A stretch of 64,000 bases of DNA from Runella aurantiaca. Lineage in GTDB: Bacteria > Bacteroidota > Bacteroidia > Cytophagales > Spirosomataceae. Below the pieces are notes generated by a model that saw only the letters and a program-made list of their open reading frames with translations, was not told the origin of the DNA and searched no databases. This document shows positions 1 to 9,459 of the stretch, in pieces (positions within the stretch are counted from its first letter, which is position 1; every line of letters begins with the position of its first letter). The stretch lies in NCBI RefSeq assembly GCF_003339505.1, contig NZ_QPIW01000003.1, positions 332,220-396,219 of the forward strand, written 5' to 3'. A program made the translations under genes and the position numbers.

Positions 1-2
1 TG

Positions 3-203
3 GTCAAACAAACCATGTTGGGGTCGTTTCATTTAATCAATAATGCCGACAAAAGTTTGGATGACTTAATCAAGGCCGTGGCGTCAAAAGGCGGCACGAC
101 GGAAGCGGCTTTACGGGAGTTTGAAGCGGGCGATTTGTCCAAAACCCTTCAAACGGGAATCTTGGCGGCCGAGCGTCGGGCGAAGGAATTGTCAAAAGGA
201 TAG
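3..203 (+). CDS. proC: Pyrroline-5-carboxylate reductase, C-terminal part (partial)
   Basis: The reading frame is open from the left edge of the window and ends with TAG at 201-203, so only the last 66 residues are present. The segment SKGGTTEAALREF is the conserved C-terminal motif of the ProC family, in the helical dimerisation domain. A typical basic and acidic helix (AAERRAKELSKG) follows and closes the protein. ProC reduces 1-pyrroline-5-carboxylate to proline in the cytoplasm with NAD(P)H. The proA gene of the same pathway lies about 12 kb downstream on the other strand, so the pathway genes are not in one operon. The family call rests on this one motif and the end position. The start, Rossmann domain and upstream context are outside the window. 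Confidence 0.8.
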   Translation, partial: VKQTMLGSFHLINNADKSLDDLIKAVASKGGTTEAALREFEAGDLSKTLQTGILAAERRAKELSKG

Positions 204-284
204 AAAACAGCAAGTAATCGGGCTTTTTCAACGCCAAAGTCATTATTCTTCGTAATTTAAAAGCTGCATTTTCGTTTTTTCTGT

Positions 285-3200
285 ATGAAGCAAATTTTAC
301 GTATTACCTTACTATTTCTGGGAATTACTGGCGGGCTGATGGCGCAAAATTCCGCCGCGGTTCGATTTGTGCGAAATCAGGGACAGTGGGAGGCCGCCGT
401 GCGCTATTGCGCCGAAATACCGGGAGGGTATTTGCTGCTGAAAGAAAAATCGCTGATGTATGTCTTCTTTGAAGAAGAGGCGCTCAAGAGTGTTCACGCC
501 CGAAAAGGTGCGCCCAATGCCCGCAAAACAGGTGCGTTAAACGGGCACGCCGTGGAAGTGCTTTTTGAGGGGTCAAATCCTACATTTAACGTAGAAGAAC
601 AACACAAAAACACTGCCACATACAACTACTTTTTGGGCAATGACCCCAACCGTTGGGCTTCCAATGTGGCGTCGTTTGGCGAAGTCATTTACCGTGATGT
701 GTATCCGGGCATTGACTTCAAAATGTACGCCTTTCGGCAAACGCTCAAATATGAATTTTTGGTGGCCCCCAATGCCGATGCTTCGCGTATCAAAATGCGC
801 TACGTGGGCAGCAAAGAGCTAAAATTGGTCAAGAACGAGCTGTTCGTGGCCACCACGGTCAACCAATTTAAGGAAGCGAAGCCTTACACGTATCAAGAAA
901 TCAACCAACGCAGTAAGGAAGTAGCCACGCAGTACCGACTAGAGGGGGAATATCTTTCGTTTGATTTTCCCAAAGGCTATGACCGTTCGGTCCCGTTGAC
1001 CATTGACCCGGAACTGGTTTTTTCGACTTTTTCGGGCTCTTACGCCAATAATTTCGGGCATGCTGCTACCTACGATGAACAGGGAAACCTGTACTCGGTG
1101 GGCACGACGCACTCTATGGGTATTTTCCCCACCACGGCGGGCGCTTTTCAAAGGCAAATAGGTGGGCCTGGAAATCAAGTAGACATTGGACTGCTTAAAT
1201 TTAGTCCCGATGGAACGCGGTTATTGTATGGCACGTACATTGGTGGTTCTGATTGCGATGTACCGCACAGCATGATTGTGAACAATAAGGGTGAATTAGT
1301 GATTTTTGGAACAACATCATCCCTCAATTTTCCGCTTACTTCGGGGGCTTTTCAAACCCGTTTTGGGGGCGGAACTCCCGTGATGCCCCTCGGTGGATTT
1401 GAGTTTAATAATGGTATGGATATTTTCGTCCTGAAATTAAATGCTACGGGTAGTGTGCTGTCGGGCAGTACCTACGTGGGCGGAAACGGGAGCGATGGAT
1501 ACAGCCGTACGCCTGATTTTTCGTTGGCCAATTACGGTGATGAATTTCGGGGAGAAGTGGTGGTCGATGATAAAGACAACGTCTACGTAGCTACTTCAAC
1601 CAATTCCTCTAATTTTCCGTTGGTGAATGCGCCGGGCAATCAATACGGCGGCCGTCAGGATGCGGTCGTATTCAAATTGAGTTCGGACCTGAAAACGATG
1701 CTCATGAGTACGTATTTGGGCGGAACTTCAGTCGACGCAGCGTACGGAATCAAATGGGCACCCTCGGGAGCGGTCTACGTGACAGGAGTAACCCGAAGTT
1801 CTAATTTGCCCGTAAAAACAGGGGCTTTCAAAAACACCCTTTCAGGGTTGGAAGATGGTTTTCTGGCTAAATTCGCCAATGACCAATTAGCCCAAATTAC
1901 CTATTTGGGTACCGATAGCTCTGATGTTGGTTATTTGGTGGATGTAGATGCCGAAGAAAATGCCCACGTTTTTGGAATTACAAACGGTAAATATCCCGCT
2001 ACGGCGGGTACTTACAATGTTACAAACGCAGGCCAGTTTGTTCATGCACTTGATAAAAATCTTGCCCAAACGGTATTTTCAACCACCATCGGTTCCAATC
2101 GTGAGGGGCCAGATATTGCACCTACGGCTTTTCTGGTCAATGAATGTGGCAATATTTACTTGTCGGGCTGGGGAGGTGTTGTGAACAGTCGCAATGGCTA
2201 TATTTTGTCAAGTAGTACCGTGGGGTTGCCTACTACCGAGGATGCGTTTATGCGTACCACCACTGGTAGTAATTTTTACCTCGCTATTCTCGAAAAAGGA
2301 GCCAAATCATTGTTGTACGGCACATTTATCGGGAGTACCGTCACCAGTGACGACGGCGACCATGTGGATGGCGGAACCAGTCGTTTTGCCAAAAATGGCG
2401 TTATTTATCACGCTACCTGCGTTTGTCGGCAAGCCAATTTTCCTTCGACTCCCAATGTTTGGTCCGTCAATCGGAATAGCCTTGACTGTAACAACGCGGC
2501 TTTTAAATTTGATATTGACCGCATGAAGGCCGATTTTGATACCTACGAAGGGTCAACCAAAGGCGTTGTGTCTGGATGTGCTCCCCTGACGCTGGATTTT
2601 ATCAATACTAGCGTTGGTGGGAGAACCTACAATTGGGACGTGCAGGGTAACAATATCTCGCGTGACCCCGTTAAGTCAACCTATACCTTTAATCAACCCG
2701 GCGAATACCGCGTTACGTTACGCATATTCAATCCGTTGGTGTGTCGGGGCCAAGATGTGGTGACCAAGATTATCAAAGTGGGCGTTTCAAATGCCAAAGC
2801 GAGCGGCGATACGACTGTTTGCGCCAATGTGGGCGTGCCGCTTTTTGCACAAGGGGGTATCAAGTATTCATGGAGTCCGTCGGAGGGTTTAAGCAATCCC
2901 AATATTGCCAACCCCATCGCAAAAGTCAACGCTACTACGCAATTTATCTGCACCGTTACCGATTCTAATTGCACCGTCAAACGCAACGTGACGGTTACAG
3001 TAAATAATAACAAACTTGATTTTCAGGCTTTAAAAGATACCACGATATGTGTTGGTCAAAGTGCGGTTTTGACGGCCTTGGGCACTGCCACTCGTTACCG
3101 TTGGAGTCCCGCATTGACCTTGAGCGATTCTGTCGGAACACGCATAATAGCCAAACCTGCCCAAACGACTACGTACACCGTGACGGGGGTTTACGCCGAT

Positions 3201-3959
3201 GGTTGTTTACCCCAAAAAAGCGTAACGGTCAGGATTGAAGATACTAAAACTGATTTCAGGGTCGTGCCTGATACCATTATCTGTGCAGGACAGAGTGTAC
3301 AACTCCTTGCGCAGGGGGGAGCAACCAAATTTACGTGGCTTCCTTCGCCGAGCTTATCGGATGTTACAATTCGTAACCCAGTGGCGAAACCTACCCAAAC
3401 GACTACCTACACCGTGACGGGCACGTACCCCGACGGATGCACCCCCGTTCGAACCGTCACTGTCAATGTAGAGCAAGGGCCGCAAAATGTGCGCTTCGAA
3501 ATAGAGCCCGTTTACGCCTGTGGACAACCCACCACGTTGCAGTATTTTAACAGAACTTCTGGTAATGCAAAATTTGAGTGGGATTTGGGGAATGGTACGC
3601 GCAGCACCAACGCTACCCCTGCGATTGCTACTTATACCCAAAACGGCACCTATCAGGTGACGCTCAGTGCGTTTTCAGCCTATGGATGTGCCACCTCCGT
3701 GACACAGACAGTTTCGGTATTGAACTTAGATAAGATTCCTAACGTCATCACCCCCAACGGTGATGGCAAAAACGATACGTTTATCATTGGAATTCCCAAC
3801 GCTCAACTTGAAGTATTTAACCGGTGGGGAAAGCAAGTTTACAGCAATGCTAATTATCCTGATGATTGGGGTAAAGGGGTTTTGAACGGAACGTACTTTT
3901 ACCAATTAAAAGTAACGCCCACGGTCCAGTGTAAAGGATGGATACAGGTCATAGAATAA
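285..3959 (+). CDS. Secreted SBBP/PKD/Ig-like protein with gliding-motility type C-terminal domain (type IX secretion cargo)
   Basis: This is a 1,224-residue exported protein. The first 20 residues form a signal peptide ending in LMAQ. Residues of about 25-245 resemble the N-terminal domain often found before SBBP repeats. Residues 250-740 hold beta-propeller-like SBBP repeats (recurrent GGT/YLGG and D-GNVYVAG-like strings). A PKD domain follows at about 746-826, then three Ig-like repeats of roughly 75 residues at 840-1062, each with a DTTIC-type start and TTTYTVT. A second PKD domain lies at about 1071-1146. The last 74 residues begin NVITPNGDGKNDTF and contain VFNRWGKQVY. That is the CHU_C/gliding-motility-associated C-terminal domain, a known type IX secretion signal. 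The protein is therefore probably displayed on or released from the cell surface. Its ligand is unknown. It stands alone and is followed by a terminator. Confidence 0.9.
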   Translation: MKQILRITLLFLGITGGLMAQNSAAVRFVRNQGQWEAAVRYCAEIPGGYLLLKEKSLMYVFFEEEALKSVHARKGAPNARKTGALNGHAVEVLFEGSNPTFNVEEQHKNTATYNYFLGNDPNRWASNVASFGEVIYRDVYPGIDFKMYAFRQTLKYEFLVAPNADASRIKMRYVGSKELKLVKNELFVATTVNQFKEAKPYTYQEINQRSKEVATQYRLEGEYLSFDFPKGYDRSVPLTIDPELVFSTFSGSYANNFGHAATYDEQGNLYSVGTTHSMGIFPTTAGAFQRQIGGPGNQVDIGLLKFSPDGTRLLYGTYIGGSDCDVPHSMIVNNKGELVIFGTTSSLNFPLTSGAFQTRFGGGTPVMPLGGFEFNNGMDIFVLKLNATGSVLSGSTYVGGNGSDGYSRTPDFSLANYGDEFRGEVVVDDKDNVYVATSTNSSNFPLVNAPGNQYGGRQDAVVFKLSSDLKTMLMSTYLGGTSVDAAYGIKWAPSGAVYVTGVTRSSNLPVKTGAFKNTLSGLEDGFLAKFANDQLAQITYLGTDSSDVGYLVDVDAEENAHVFGITNGKYPATAGTYNVTNAGQFVHALDKNLAQTVFSTTIGSNREGPDIAPTAFLVNECGNIYLSGWGGVVNSRNGYILSSSTVGLPTTEDAFMRTTTGSNFYLAILEKGAKSLLYGTFIGSTVTSDDGDHVDGGTSRFAKNGVIYHATCVCRQANFPSTPNVWSVNRNSLDCNNAAFKFDIDRMKADFDTYEGSTKGVVSGCAPLTLDFINTSVGGRTYNWDVQGNNISRDPVKSTYTFNQPGEYRVTLRIFNPLVCRGQDVVTKIIKVGVSNAKASGDTTVCANVGVPLFAQGGIKYSWSPSEGLSNPNIANPIAKVNATTQFICTVTDSNCTVKRNVTVTVNNNKLDFQALKDTTICVGQSAVLTALGTATRYRWSPALTLSDSVGTRIIAKPAQTTTYTVTGVYADGCLPQKSVTVRIEDTKTDFRVVPDTIICAGQSVQLLAQGGATKFTWLPSPSLSDVTIRNPVAKPTQTTTYTVTGTYPDGCTPVRTVTVNVEQGPQNVRFEIEPVYACGQPTTLQYFNRTSGNAKFEWDLGNGTRSTNATPAIATYTQNGTYQVTLSAFSAYGCATSVTQTVSVLNLDKIPNVITPNGDGKNDTFIIGIPNAQLEVFNRWGKQVYSNANYPDDWGKGVLNGTYFYQLKVTPTVQCKGWIQVIE

Positions 3960-3962
3960 AAT

Positions 3963-3995
3963 AAAAAAAGCGGCTTTCGGGCCGCTTTTTTTATT
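3963..3995 (+). terminator. Rho-independent terminator after the secreted SBBP/PKD protein
   Basis: A GC-rich hairpin with arms AAAAGCGGC and GCCGCTTTT around a short loop is followed by a run of T. It starts a few bases after the stop codon of the rightward gene. The upstream A-run lets it also work leftward for the convergent protease gene that ends at 4016. Confidence 0.85.
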
Positions 3996-4015
3996 GTGTT
4001 TTTAAGTTATTCCAA

Positions 4016-4726
4016 TTAGTCGTTGCTTCTTCTTCCAAGCAACATACTGGCGTAATACATCAGATTGGCCAATGCGCCCAATGCTGCTACTACGTAGGTC
4101 ATGGCGGCCCACCACAGTGCGTCTTTGGCCATGACGTGTTCGTTGCGGTTTACGATGCCGCGCTGCTCTACCCACGCCAATGCCCGACGGCTGGCGTCAA
4201 ATTCTACCGGAAGGGTAATCAAAGCAAAGAGCGTTACACCCAAGTTGGCCACAACCAAAACGGTCAAAAGGGTAGTACTCACGATTCCTTGGTTGTAGAA
4301 TATAAACCCGCCGATAAACAGCATCGCCATGTTGAACATGTTGAGGATATTGCTGCATACTTGTACCACCGGAACCAACGCCGAGCGCATTTTCAGCGGC
4401 GCGTAGGCCACTTTATGCTGTACTGCGTGGCCGCATTCGTGCGCTGCCACGGCTGCCGCCGAAACGTTGCGCCCATGATACACATCGGCGCTCAGGTTGA
4501 CGGTTTTATCAACGGGGTTGTAGTGGTCGGTAAGCATTCCTTCCACCTGGGTAATGCGCACATCGTAGATACCGTTGTCGCGCAACATGCGGTCGGCGAT
4601 TTCGGCGCCGCTCATGCCGTTCATCAATCCCACCTGCGAGTACTCCGTAAATTTGCTTTTCAGACGCCACTGGACAAACATCCCAATGACCATGAATACG
4701 ATACCAATAAGAATTAAACCTCCCAT
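4016..4726 (-). CDS. YugP-type neutral zinc metallopeptidase (Zn_peptidase_2 family)
   Basis: A 236-residue integral membrane protein. The N-terminus is a membrane helix (GGLILIGIVFMVIGMFV). The zinc-protease motif HECGH lies near residue 96, within AVAAHECGHAVQH. Two to three more hydrophobic helices follow, and the length matches the family. A conserved MSGAEIADRMLRDNGI segment typical of the family precedes the catalytic helix. Members are membrane-embedded gluzincin-like peptidases whose substrates are mostly unknown. The gene follows the rfaE2-like gene by about 96 bases on the same strand and may be the last gene of that block. Catalytic activity is inferred from the intact HExxH. Confidence 0.85.
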   Translation of the reverse strand: MGGLILIGIVFMVIGMFVQWRLKSKFTEYSQVGLMNGMSGAEIADRMLRDNGIYDVRITQVEGMLTDHYNPVDKTVNLSADVYHGRNVSAAAVAAHECGHAVQHKVAYAPLKMRSALVPVVQVCSNILNMFNMAMLFIGGFIFYNQGIVSTTLLTVLVVANLGVTLFALITLPVEFDASRRALAWVEQRGIVNRNEHVMAKDALWWAAMTYVVAALGALANLMYYASMLLGRRSND

Positions 4727-4822
4727 TTTTGTGTCTTAGATTTATTGATTTTAGGTTGATTAATGGATTTTTGTATCTATCAACAAGAACATAAAACCGT
4801 CAAAATCTACTTAAAATCAGGG

Positions 4823-5308
4823 TTAATAACCTTTTTTTATCTTCTCAATAAGTAAAGAAGTAGAATAACCTTGAACCAACGGAACGGTTAACACTTCTCC
4901 TCCTCTTTCAACGACAAAATCCGCGCCAACGATATTTTGAGGGGTATAATCATCGCCTTTTACCAAAATATCAGGACAAATTGTCTGAATCAGCTCCAAA
5001 GGAGTGGGCTCACCGAACAAAATGACAGCATCCACAAACTCCAACGCAGCCATCAAACGGGCTCGGGCGTATTCGTTGACCACGGGGCGTAGCGGTCCTT
5101 TCAGTTTGCTGACCGATGCGTCGGTGTTTAGGCCCAGCACCATTTTGTGGCCGAGGTTGCGGGCTTTTTCTAAATAGTCGATATGCCCTAAGTGAACAAT
5201 ATCAAAGCAACCATTGGTGAAAACAATTTTTTTACCCTCTGCTTGCCATGCGCGAGCGGCTGCTGCGCCGGCTTCCCATGACATAATTTTGTCGGCAGTA
5301 TTAGACAT
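4823..5308 (-). CDS. rfaE2: D-glycero-beta-D-manno-heptose 1-phosphate adenylyltransferase (RfaE2-like)
   Basis: A 161-residue cytidylyltransferase-fold enzyme. [17 protein letters not shown] contains the nucleotide-binding HxGH signature (HLGH), and the later segment [18 protein letters not shown] matches the heptose-1-phosphate adenylyltransferase family. The family transfers AMP from ATP to heptose 1-phosphate in making ADP-heptose for the lipopolysaccharide core. In Enterobacteria this domain is fused to a kinase as HldE. Here it is a free-standing domain, so the kinase must be encoded elsewhere. The start overlaps the end of the upstream flippase-like gene by 8 bases, which implies co-transcription and translational coupling. 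Related glycerol-3-phosphate cytidylyltransferases share the fold, but the length and [18 protein letters not shown] region favour RfaE2. Confidence 0.87.
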   Translation of the reverse strand: MSNTADKIMSWEAGAAAARAWQAEGKKIVFTNGCFDIVHLGHIDYLEKARNLGHKMVLGLNTDASVSKLKGPLRPVVNEYARARLMAALEFVDAVILFGEPTPLELIQTICPDILVKGDDYTPQNIVGADFVVERGGEVLTVPLVQGYSTSLLIEKIKKGY

Positions 5309-6344
5309 TTTTGTTTGAAATAGAATGTGAAAGTGAAGTTTGACTTTCGGCTTTGGGGCTTTTGACTAAAGTGATAATGAACGAAATACCGCCTAACAAC
5401 AACATCAGAATCATTTGGGTGCCGTGGATATAAGTGGCCAATGCCAGCCCATCTTCTTTGGACAAACCGTACAGTACCAGCGCGCTACTGACCAGAATAT
5501 GGTAGGGCCCAATCCCGCCCTGAACAGGGGCTGACATTCCCAATCCGCTCATAATCAGAACGGTCAGTCCCGCCAAAAGGGTAAGGTGGGACGATTCGGG
5601 GAGCACAAAAAAGCACACATAAGAACTGAGCAGGTACATCGTCCAAATCAAAACCGTGTGAAAAACAAACGCCCACGGATTGCGAAGTTTACGAACGCTC
5701 AAGAGTCCTTCCACCAATCCCAGTACAAATCCTTCGATTTTAGCAAAAAGAGAATTCTGACGCAGCCGTTCAGCGTTGTTACGATAAAACCACCAAGCCG
5801 CTACCGCAATGCCTATTCCCAATACGGCCACGCCGCCCAAAAGGACTATTCGACCAGAGCCGTTGCCCGAGCCCATTCCCAGTTTTTCACCGAAAAGACG
5901 CATGAAAAAATCGCTCAATCGGTTGAATTCCAGTATAAAAGCCAAACCAATGAGTGCCAGAAGGCTAATGACATCAAACACCCGCTCGGCTACTACCGTA
6001 CCAAAGCTGACATTGACAGGCACCCGTTCCAGCCGATTGAGCGTGCCGCACCGCGTCACCTCTCCCGCGCGGGGAATGAGTTGGTTGGCAAAATAACCCG
6101 TAAATACTGCCACGGTGGAGTCAAATGAAGAGGGTTTAAAACCCAGCGGCTCAAGCAACATATTCCAACGGTAGGCCCGACTCCACGCGGCAATGATGGT
6201 AAAAAGCGTAACCAGAATGAGCCACCAATGGTTGGCATTTTCGAATTTAGCCCACATAGCGGCCAAATCCATGTCTTTAAAAACGTACCACATCAAGCCA
6301 CCCGCAATGGCCAGCGAAAGACAATATTTAAGGATATTTTTCAT
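5301..6344 (-). CDS. Lysylphosphatidylglycerol synthase-like / UPF0104 membrane protein
   Basis: A 347-residue protein with about eight hydrophobic helices across its whole length, matching the LPG_synthase_TM / UPF0104 family of flippase-like proteins. It carries the typical early segment [18 protein letters not shown] and a later [19 protein letters not shown] segment. I chose the ATG at 6344 (MKNILKYC) over an upstream TTG at 6365, which would run into the panD gene. No catalytic LPG synthase domain is attached, so it is not an aminoacyl-phosphatidylglycerol synthase. Family members are thought to move lipids or act with glycosyltransferases in the inner membrane, but the role here is unknown. 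It follows panD by 10 bases and overlaps rfaE2, which hints at an envelope role. Confidence 0.8.
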   Translation of the reverse strand: MKNILKYCLSLAIAGGLMWYVFKDMDLAAMWAKFENANHWWLILVTLFTIIAAWSRAYRWNMLLEPLGFKPSSFDSTVAVFTGYFANQLIPRAGEVTRCGTLNRLERVPVNVSFGTVVAERVFDVISLLALIGLAFILEFNRLSDFFMRLFGEKLGMGSGNGSGRIVLLGGVAVLGIGIAVAAWWFYRNNAERLRQNSLFAKIEGFVLGLVEGLLSVRKLRNPWAFVFHTVLIWTMYLLSSYVCFFVLPESSHLTLLAGLTVLIMSGLGMSAPVQGGIGPYHILVSSALVLYGLSKEDGLALATYIHGTQMILMLLLGGISFIITLVKSPKAESQTSLSHSISNKNV

Positions 6345-6354
6345 GGGTAAACGG

Positions 6355-6708
6355 CTAACTGCCAACTATTTTATTGTTTTCGTCGGGGAAAACGACTTTG
6401 GGTTTAAACGTTTTTGCTTCTTCCTGGGTCATCATACCGTACGAAATAATGATGACTACATCACCTACTTGCGCTTTGCGGGCGGCTGCGCCGTTGAGGC
6501 AAATAATGCCCGTACCGCGCTCACCCTTAATGACATACGTAATGAGTCGTTCGCCGTTGTTATTGTTGACTACGTGCACTTGTTCATTTTCCAGAATACC
6601 TGCGGCATCCATCAGGTCTTCGTCAATCGTTATGCTCCCAACGTAGTTTAATTCTGCCTGAGTGACCTTAACGCGGTGAATTTTTGATTTGAATATTGTG
6701 ACAAACAT
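6355..6708 (-). CDS. panD: Aspartate 1-decarboxylase
   Basis: A 117-residue protein matching PanD along its full length. It makes beta-alanine from L-aspartate for pantothenate and coenzyme A. The enzyme is made as a proenzyme that cleaves itself before a serine to give a pyruvoyl cofactor. The site is visible as YVGSIT, cleaved between G24 and S25, with the catalytic Lys9 in [12 protein letters not shown]. The conserved [19 protein letters not shown] segment follows. panC lies 147 bases upstream on the same strand, so both branches feeding pantothenate are encoded together. No maturation factor gene was seen nearby. Confidence 0.97.
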   Translation of the reverse strand: MFVTIFKSKIHRVKVTQAELNYVGSITIDEDLMDAAGILENEQVHVVNNNNGERLITYVIKGERGTGIICLNGAAARKAQVGDVVIIISYGMMTQEEAKTFKPKVVFPDENNKIVGS

Positions 6709-6855
6709 CTTGAGAAAAGTTATTAATCAGTGGTAAAACCGTTGAGAAAATGTTGGAAAACAATGTCTCGGCTCTCTTGCTGAAAATGAATGATAAGCTA
6801 AATGTCTATGTGGTTAATCACCTGAAAAACGGCTAATCGGGGGGCAAAGTTCACG

Positions 6856-7722
6856 CTAAAAAACTACATTATCAATCAGACGCACTTTTCCCAAATGGGC
6901 GGCAATGCAAAGCGCCGTTTGTCCAGCGTCGGCCATTGCCTCGATGGTTTGAAGTGAATGGGCATCCACAATCTCAAAATACTCCAATCGAAAAGCGGGT
7001 TGTTGCTCAAAATGCGCGGTGATTTCTCGTTTCACTTCAGCAGGAGGGCGGCCCGAAAGCAACAACGATTTGGCTAAGCTTAACCCCTTGAAAATATGCG
7101 GTGCAATGGCGCGCTCTTCCACCGTTAGGTTTCGATTGCGGGACGACATCGCCAGTCCGTCGGGTTCGCGGAGGGTGGGGCAGGGGTGAAGTTCAATCTG
7201 AAAACCCAAATCAATCATCATCTGCCGAACCACGGCCACTTGCTGTAAGTCTTTCTGACCAAAGTATGTCCGGTCGGGCTGAACGATGTTGAACAACTTA
7301 GACACCACAATTCCGACTCCGTTGAAATGCCCCGGACGGAATTGCCCTTCCATGACGTGCTCCAGTGTACCAAAATCGAATTTTAAAATGGGTTTAGCAT
7401 AGGCGTCCGACGCTGTCGCTTTACCGTACATTTCTTCGGCAGACGGCGCAAAAACGGCATCACAGCCCGCCGGAGCCAGCATTGCACAGTCGGAATCGAG
7501 GGTGCGGGGATAACGGGCGAGGTCGTCGGGATTGTTGAATTGAATCGGATTGACAAAAATGCTGCAAACGCTAAGGTCATTTTGCGCTTTGGAGGCTTCT
7601 ATGAGCGACAAATGTCCTTCGTGCAATGCCCCCATGGTGGGTACAAATCCGACGGTCTTTCCCTGTTGGCGTTGTAAACGCAAGTAAGAGCGAAGGTCGG
7701 CGATGGAATGAAAAATATGCAT
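6856..7722 (-). CDS. panC: Pantothenate synthetase (pantoate--beta-alanine ligase)
   Basis: A 288-residue protein that joins pantoate and beta-alanine with ATP. The family marks are GFVPTMGALHEGHLSLIEAS (with the HxGH nucleotidyltransferase signature, HEGH), SIFVNPIQF, RTYFGQKDLQQ and REPDGLAMSSRN (KMSK-like). I chose the ATG at 7722 (MHIFHS) because AGGAAG lies 5 to 6 bases upstream. A longer in-frame start at 7764 adds a segment that does not fit the family. The gene is divergent from the secreted-protein gene at 7879, and panD follows downstream. Confidence 0.96.
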   Translation of the reverse strand: MHIFHSIADLRSYLRLQRQQGKTVGFVPTMGALHEGHLSLIEASKAQNDLSVCSIFVNPIQFNNPDDLARYPRTLDSDCAMLAPAGCDAVFAPSAEEMYGKATASDAYAKPILKFDFGTLEHVMEGQFRPGHFNGVGIVVSKLFNIVQPDRTYFGQKDLQQVAVVRQMMIDLGFQIELHPCPTLREPDGLAMSSRNRNLTVEERAIAPHIFKGLSLAKSLLLSGRPPAEVKREITAHFEQQPAFRLEYFEIVDAHSLQTIEAMADAGQTALCIAAHLGKVRLIDNVVF

Positions 7723-7790
7723 TACGCTTCCTGAAATTTTGGACAAAGCTACATAATTACCCATTACGAAGTTGGAGTACGCTCAACCTC

Positions 7791-7822
7791 TTGAAAAACA
7801 AGGGGCGAAATCAGTATATTTG
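7791..7822 (+). promoter_or_regulatory. Bacteroidota-type promoter for the gene at 7879
   Basis: TTG at 7791-7793 and TATATTTG at 7815-7822 match the Bacteroidota -33 (TTG) and -7 (TAnnTTTG) elements with 21 bases between them. The expected transcript would begin near 7829, giving a leader of about 50 bases before the ATG at 7879. Confidence 0.6.
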
Positions 7823-7878
7823 CTCAGTTGCGAACGGTTTTAGCAATATACTAAACCCTGCTTAACGAAGTAAAAAAA

Positions 7879-8991
7879 ATGAAAATTGAAGTTTTTATTG
7901 GTGTATTTCTTCTAATTATGGGAAATGCTTATGCCCAAGAATGCAATGAAGCAACGTTGCTCACAACTCCCGGCAAATGGATAGAAGGCATGAAAGGCTC
8001 CACATCGGGAGTGTTGACGGCTGACTTGGCCAAAGAGAAAATCGTCGTGGATAATCTGCACAAAATGATGCAGCAGAGTTACCGTCCTCTAGGGGTAGAT
8101 GCCCACTACAACGGTGCGTATTATGCCACCCGCAGTGAGTATCAATGGTTAAATCAATATAGCTATAACTTGCGGGTGTTGCCCTATTATTGTAACGATA
8201 AGACCGTTGTGAAGGCGCACGAGACCTCAACGAGCCTCACTATTGCGGCCAACGTGATTACTTTTGGCGTTGACGTATACGAACCTTACACGGATTCGTC
8301 TCCTTGGGACAATGGATTTCGTTCAATTCGTCAATTACCCGTTGAAAAAGACGGATTGTATTACCATGTCGAAGAAACTAGCATCGGTTTTGGCCGAATG
8401 GGGCAGCAACACACGTGGCTCATCACCCGCAACGGGCAATGGCCATTTTTGCTGGTGACCAAAAAGGAATTTCTGGAACGAAAAAAACAGAAGCTTTTGA
8501 AGGGCTTGGAAGAAGAAAAAGCCATGGCGAGCCGAAATGCCGAAAGCCGCGAAACCGAGCGTAAGCTGATGGAAAAGCAATACAGCAATGACCCCTTAAA
8601 GCTGCAAAAATACCTCAAAAATGAGTATGAATATTTTAAAGCCCAAAACTGGGAAAATCTAGCAAGAACCGAAAAAAACTTTCTAAATGCCATTGCCAAA
8701 GTAGAGGCATTACTGAAAATGCCAGCCGATGAATTGAACAAACCAGCCATTGTAAAGCAAGACCCTCACGATTTTTTGTCGCATCTTTTTATTACTGCTA
8801 CCGACCCTTATCCGGATATTTTGATTAAGCCGAATCCCAATTATTTTGACAAAAAACTCCCCCGAACTTCGCCGCAGTTTATCTCGGTGGTTATTGTTGG
8901 TAATCACAAAGACCCTATGATGATACAAGCCATGGCAGGGTTGCAAAAAGCGGTGGATTTCGATAAATTGAAGGGAATGTTGGGGAAATAA
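7879..8991 (+). CDS. Secreted protein of unknown function
   Basis: A 370-residue protein that I do not recognise. The N-terminus MKIEVFIGVFLLIMGNAYAQ is a clear signal peptide with a cleavage site after AQ, so the product is exported to the periplasm or beyond. No lipobox cysteine or type IX C-terminal domain is visible. Residues of about 60-190 are rich in aromatic residues and look like a folded domain (QSYRPLGVDAHYNGAYY, FGRMGQQHTW). Residues 205-290 are highly charged and likely helical or coiled-coil (LKGLEEEKAMASRNAESRE). The final part (SPQFISVVIVG) again looks globular. A good promoter lies upstream and both neighbours face it from the other strand, so it is probably transcribed alone. 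Confidence 0.75.
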   Translation: MKIEVFIGVFLLIMGNAYAQECNEATLLTTPGKWIEGMKGSTSGVLTADLAKEKIVVDNLHKMMQQSYRPLGVDAHYNGAYYATRSEYQWLNQYSYNLRVLPYYCNDKTVVKAHETSTSLTIAANVITFGVDVYEPYTDSSPWDNGFRSIRQLPVEKDGLYYHVEETSIGFGRMGQQHTWLITRNGQWPFLLVTKKEFLERKKQKLLKGLEEEKAMASRNAESRETERKLMEKQYSNDPLKLQKYLKNEYEYFKAQNWENLARTEKNFLNAIAKVEALLKMPADELNKPAIVKQDPHDFLSHLFITATDPYPDILIKPNPNYFDKKLPRTSPQFISVVIVGNHKDPMMIQAMAGLQKAVDFDKLKGMLGK

Positions 8992-8999
8992 TGCTCGTT

Positions 9000-9407
9000 T
9001 TATTCCGAAAAAGCCTTTAAAACACCCATCGCTTTTTCTGCATCCTTAACGGGCACAAAAATATGGTCATGATAGTAGGCGGCCACTACATTACAACTGA
9101 TTCTGTGTTGGGCCAATGCCGATGAAAAAGCGGCGGTTAGCCCCGTAGCTTCCAACGAAGAATGAATCGTAAGTGAAATCCAAGCAAACGTAGTCATATA
9201 AGCGTACTCTGCGGCGTCTGCTTGGTCTCGTCGTATGACCACCGTATTTCCTTCAGCTTCCCTAAAGAAAAATAAAACATCGTCAACGTGGATTTGCGCA
9301 TCTTTTTCAAGGGTACAGAAAACATATTCGCCCGAATTCAAGATGGGGTTCATTCCTTTCAATAAAAGAGGGATATCTGTTTCTCCCGTATTTTTAGCCA
9401 TATCCAT
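9000..9407 (-). CDS. ACT-domain protein (ACT_3 type)
   Basis: A 135-residue cytoplasmic protein that looks like two consecutive ACT-like halves. The first holds GEYVFCTLEKDAQIHVDDVLFF and the second WISLTIHSSLEATGLTAAFS through VVAAYYHDHIFVPVKDAEKA, the signature of the small ACT_3/DUF2241 family. ACT domains bind small ligands, often amino acids, and regulate enzymes, but these free-standing proteins have no assigned role. I chose the ATG at 9407 because the longer frame (to 9479) overlaps the phosphoesterase gene and its extra residues do not fit the family. The neighbours give no functional hint. Confidence 0.75.
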   Translation of the reverse strand: MDMAKNTGETDIPLLLKGMNPILNSGEYVFCTLEKDAQIHVDDVLFFFREAEGNTVVIRRDQADAAEYAYMTTFAWISLTIHSSLEATGLTAAFSSALAQHRISCNVVAAYYHDHIFVPVKDAEKAMGVLKAFSE

Positions 9408-9459
9408 ACCTAAAATAGGTTGTAATAATATTCTATTGGCACCTAGCAGAAGCCGTTGG

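Noticed and set aside
5301..6365. Longer start (TTG) for the flippase-like protein at 5301
   Set aside because: The extra seven residues overlap the end of panD, and an ATG with the expected first helix is available at 6344.
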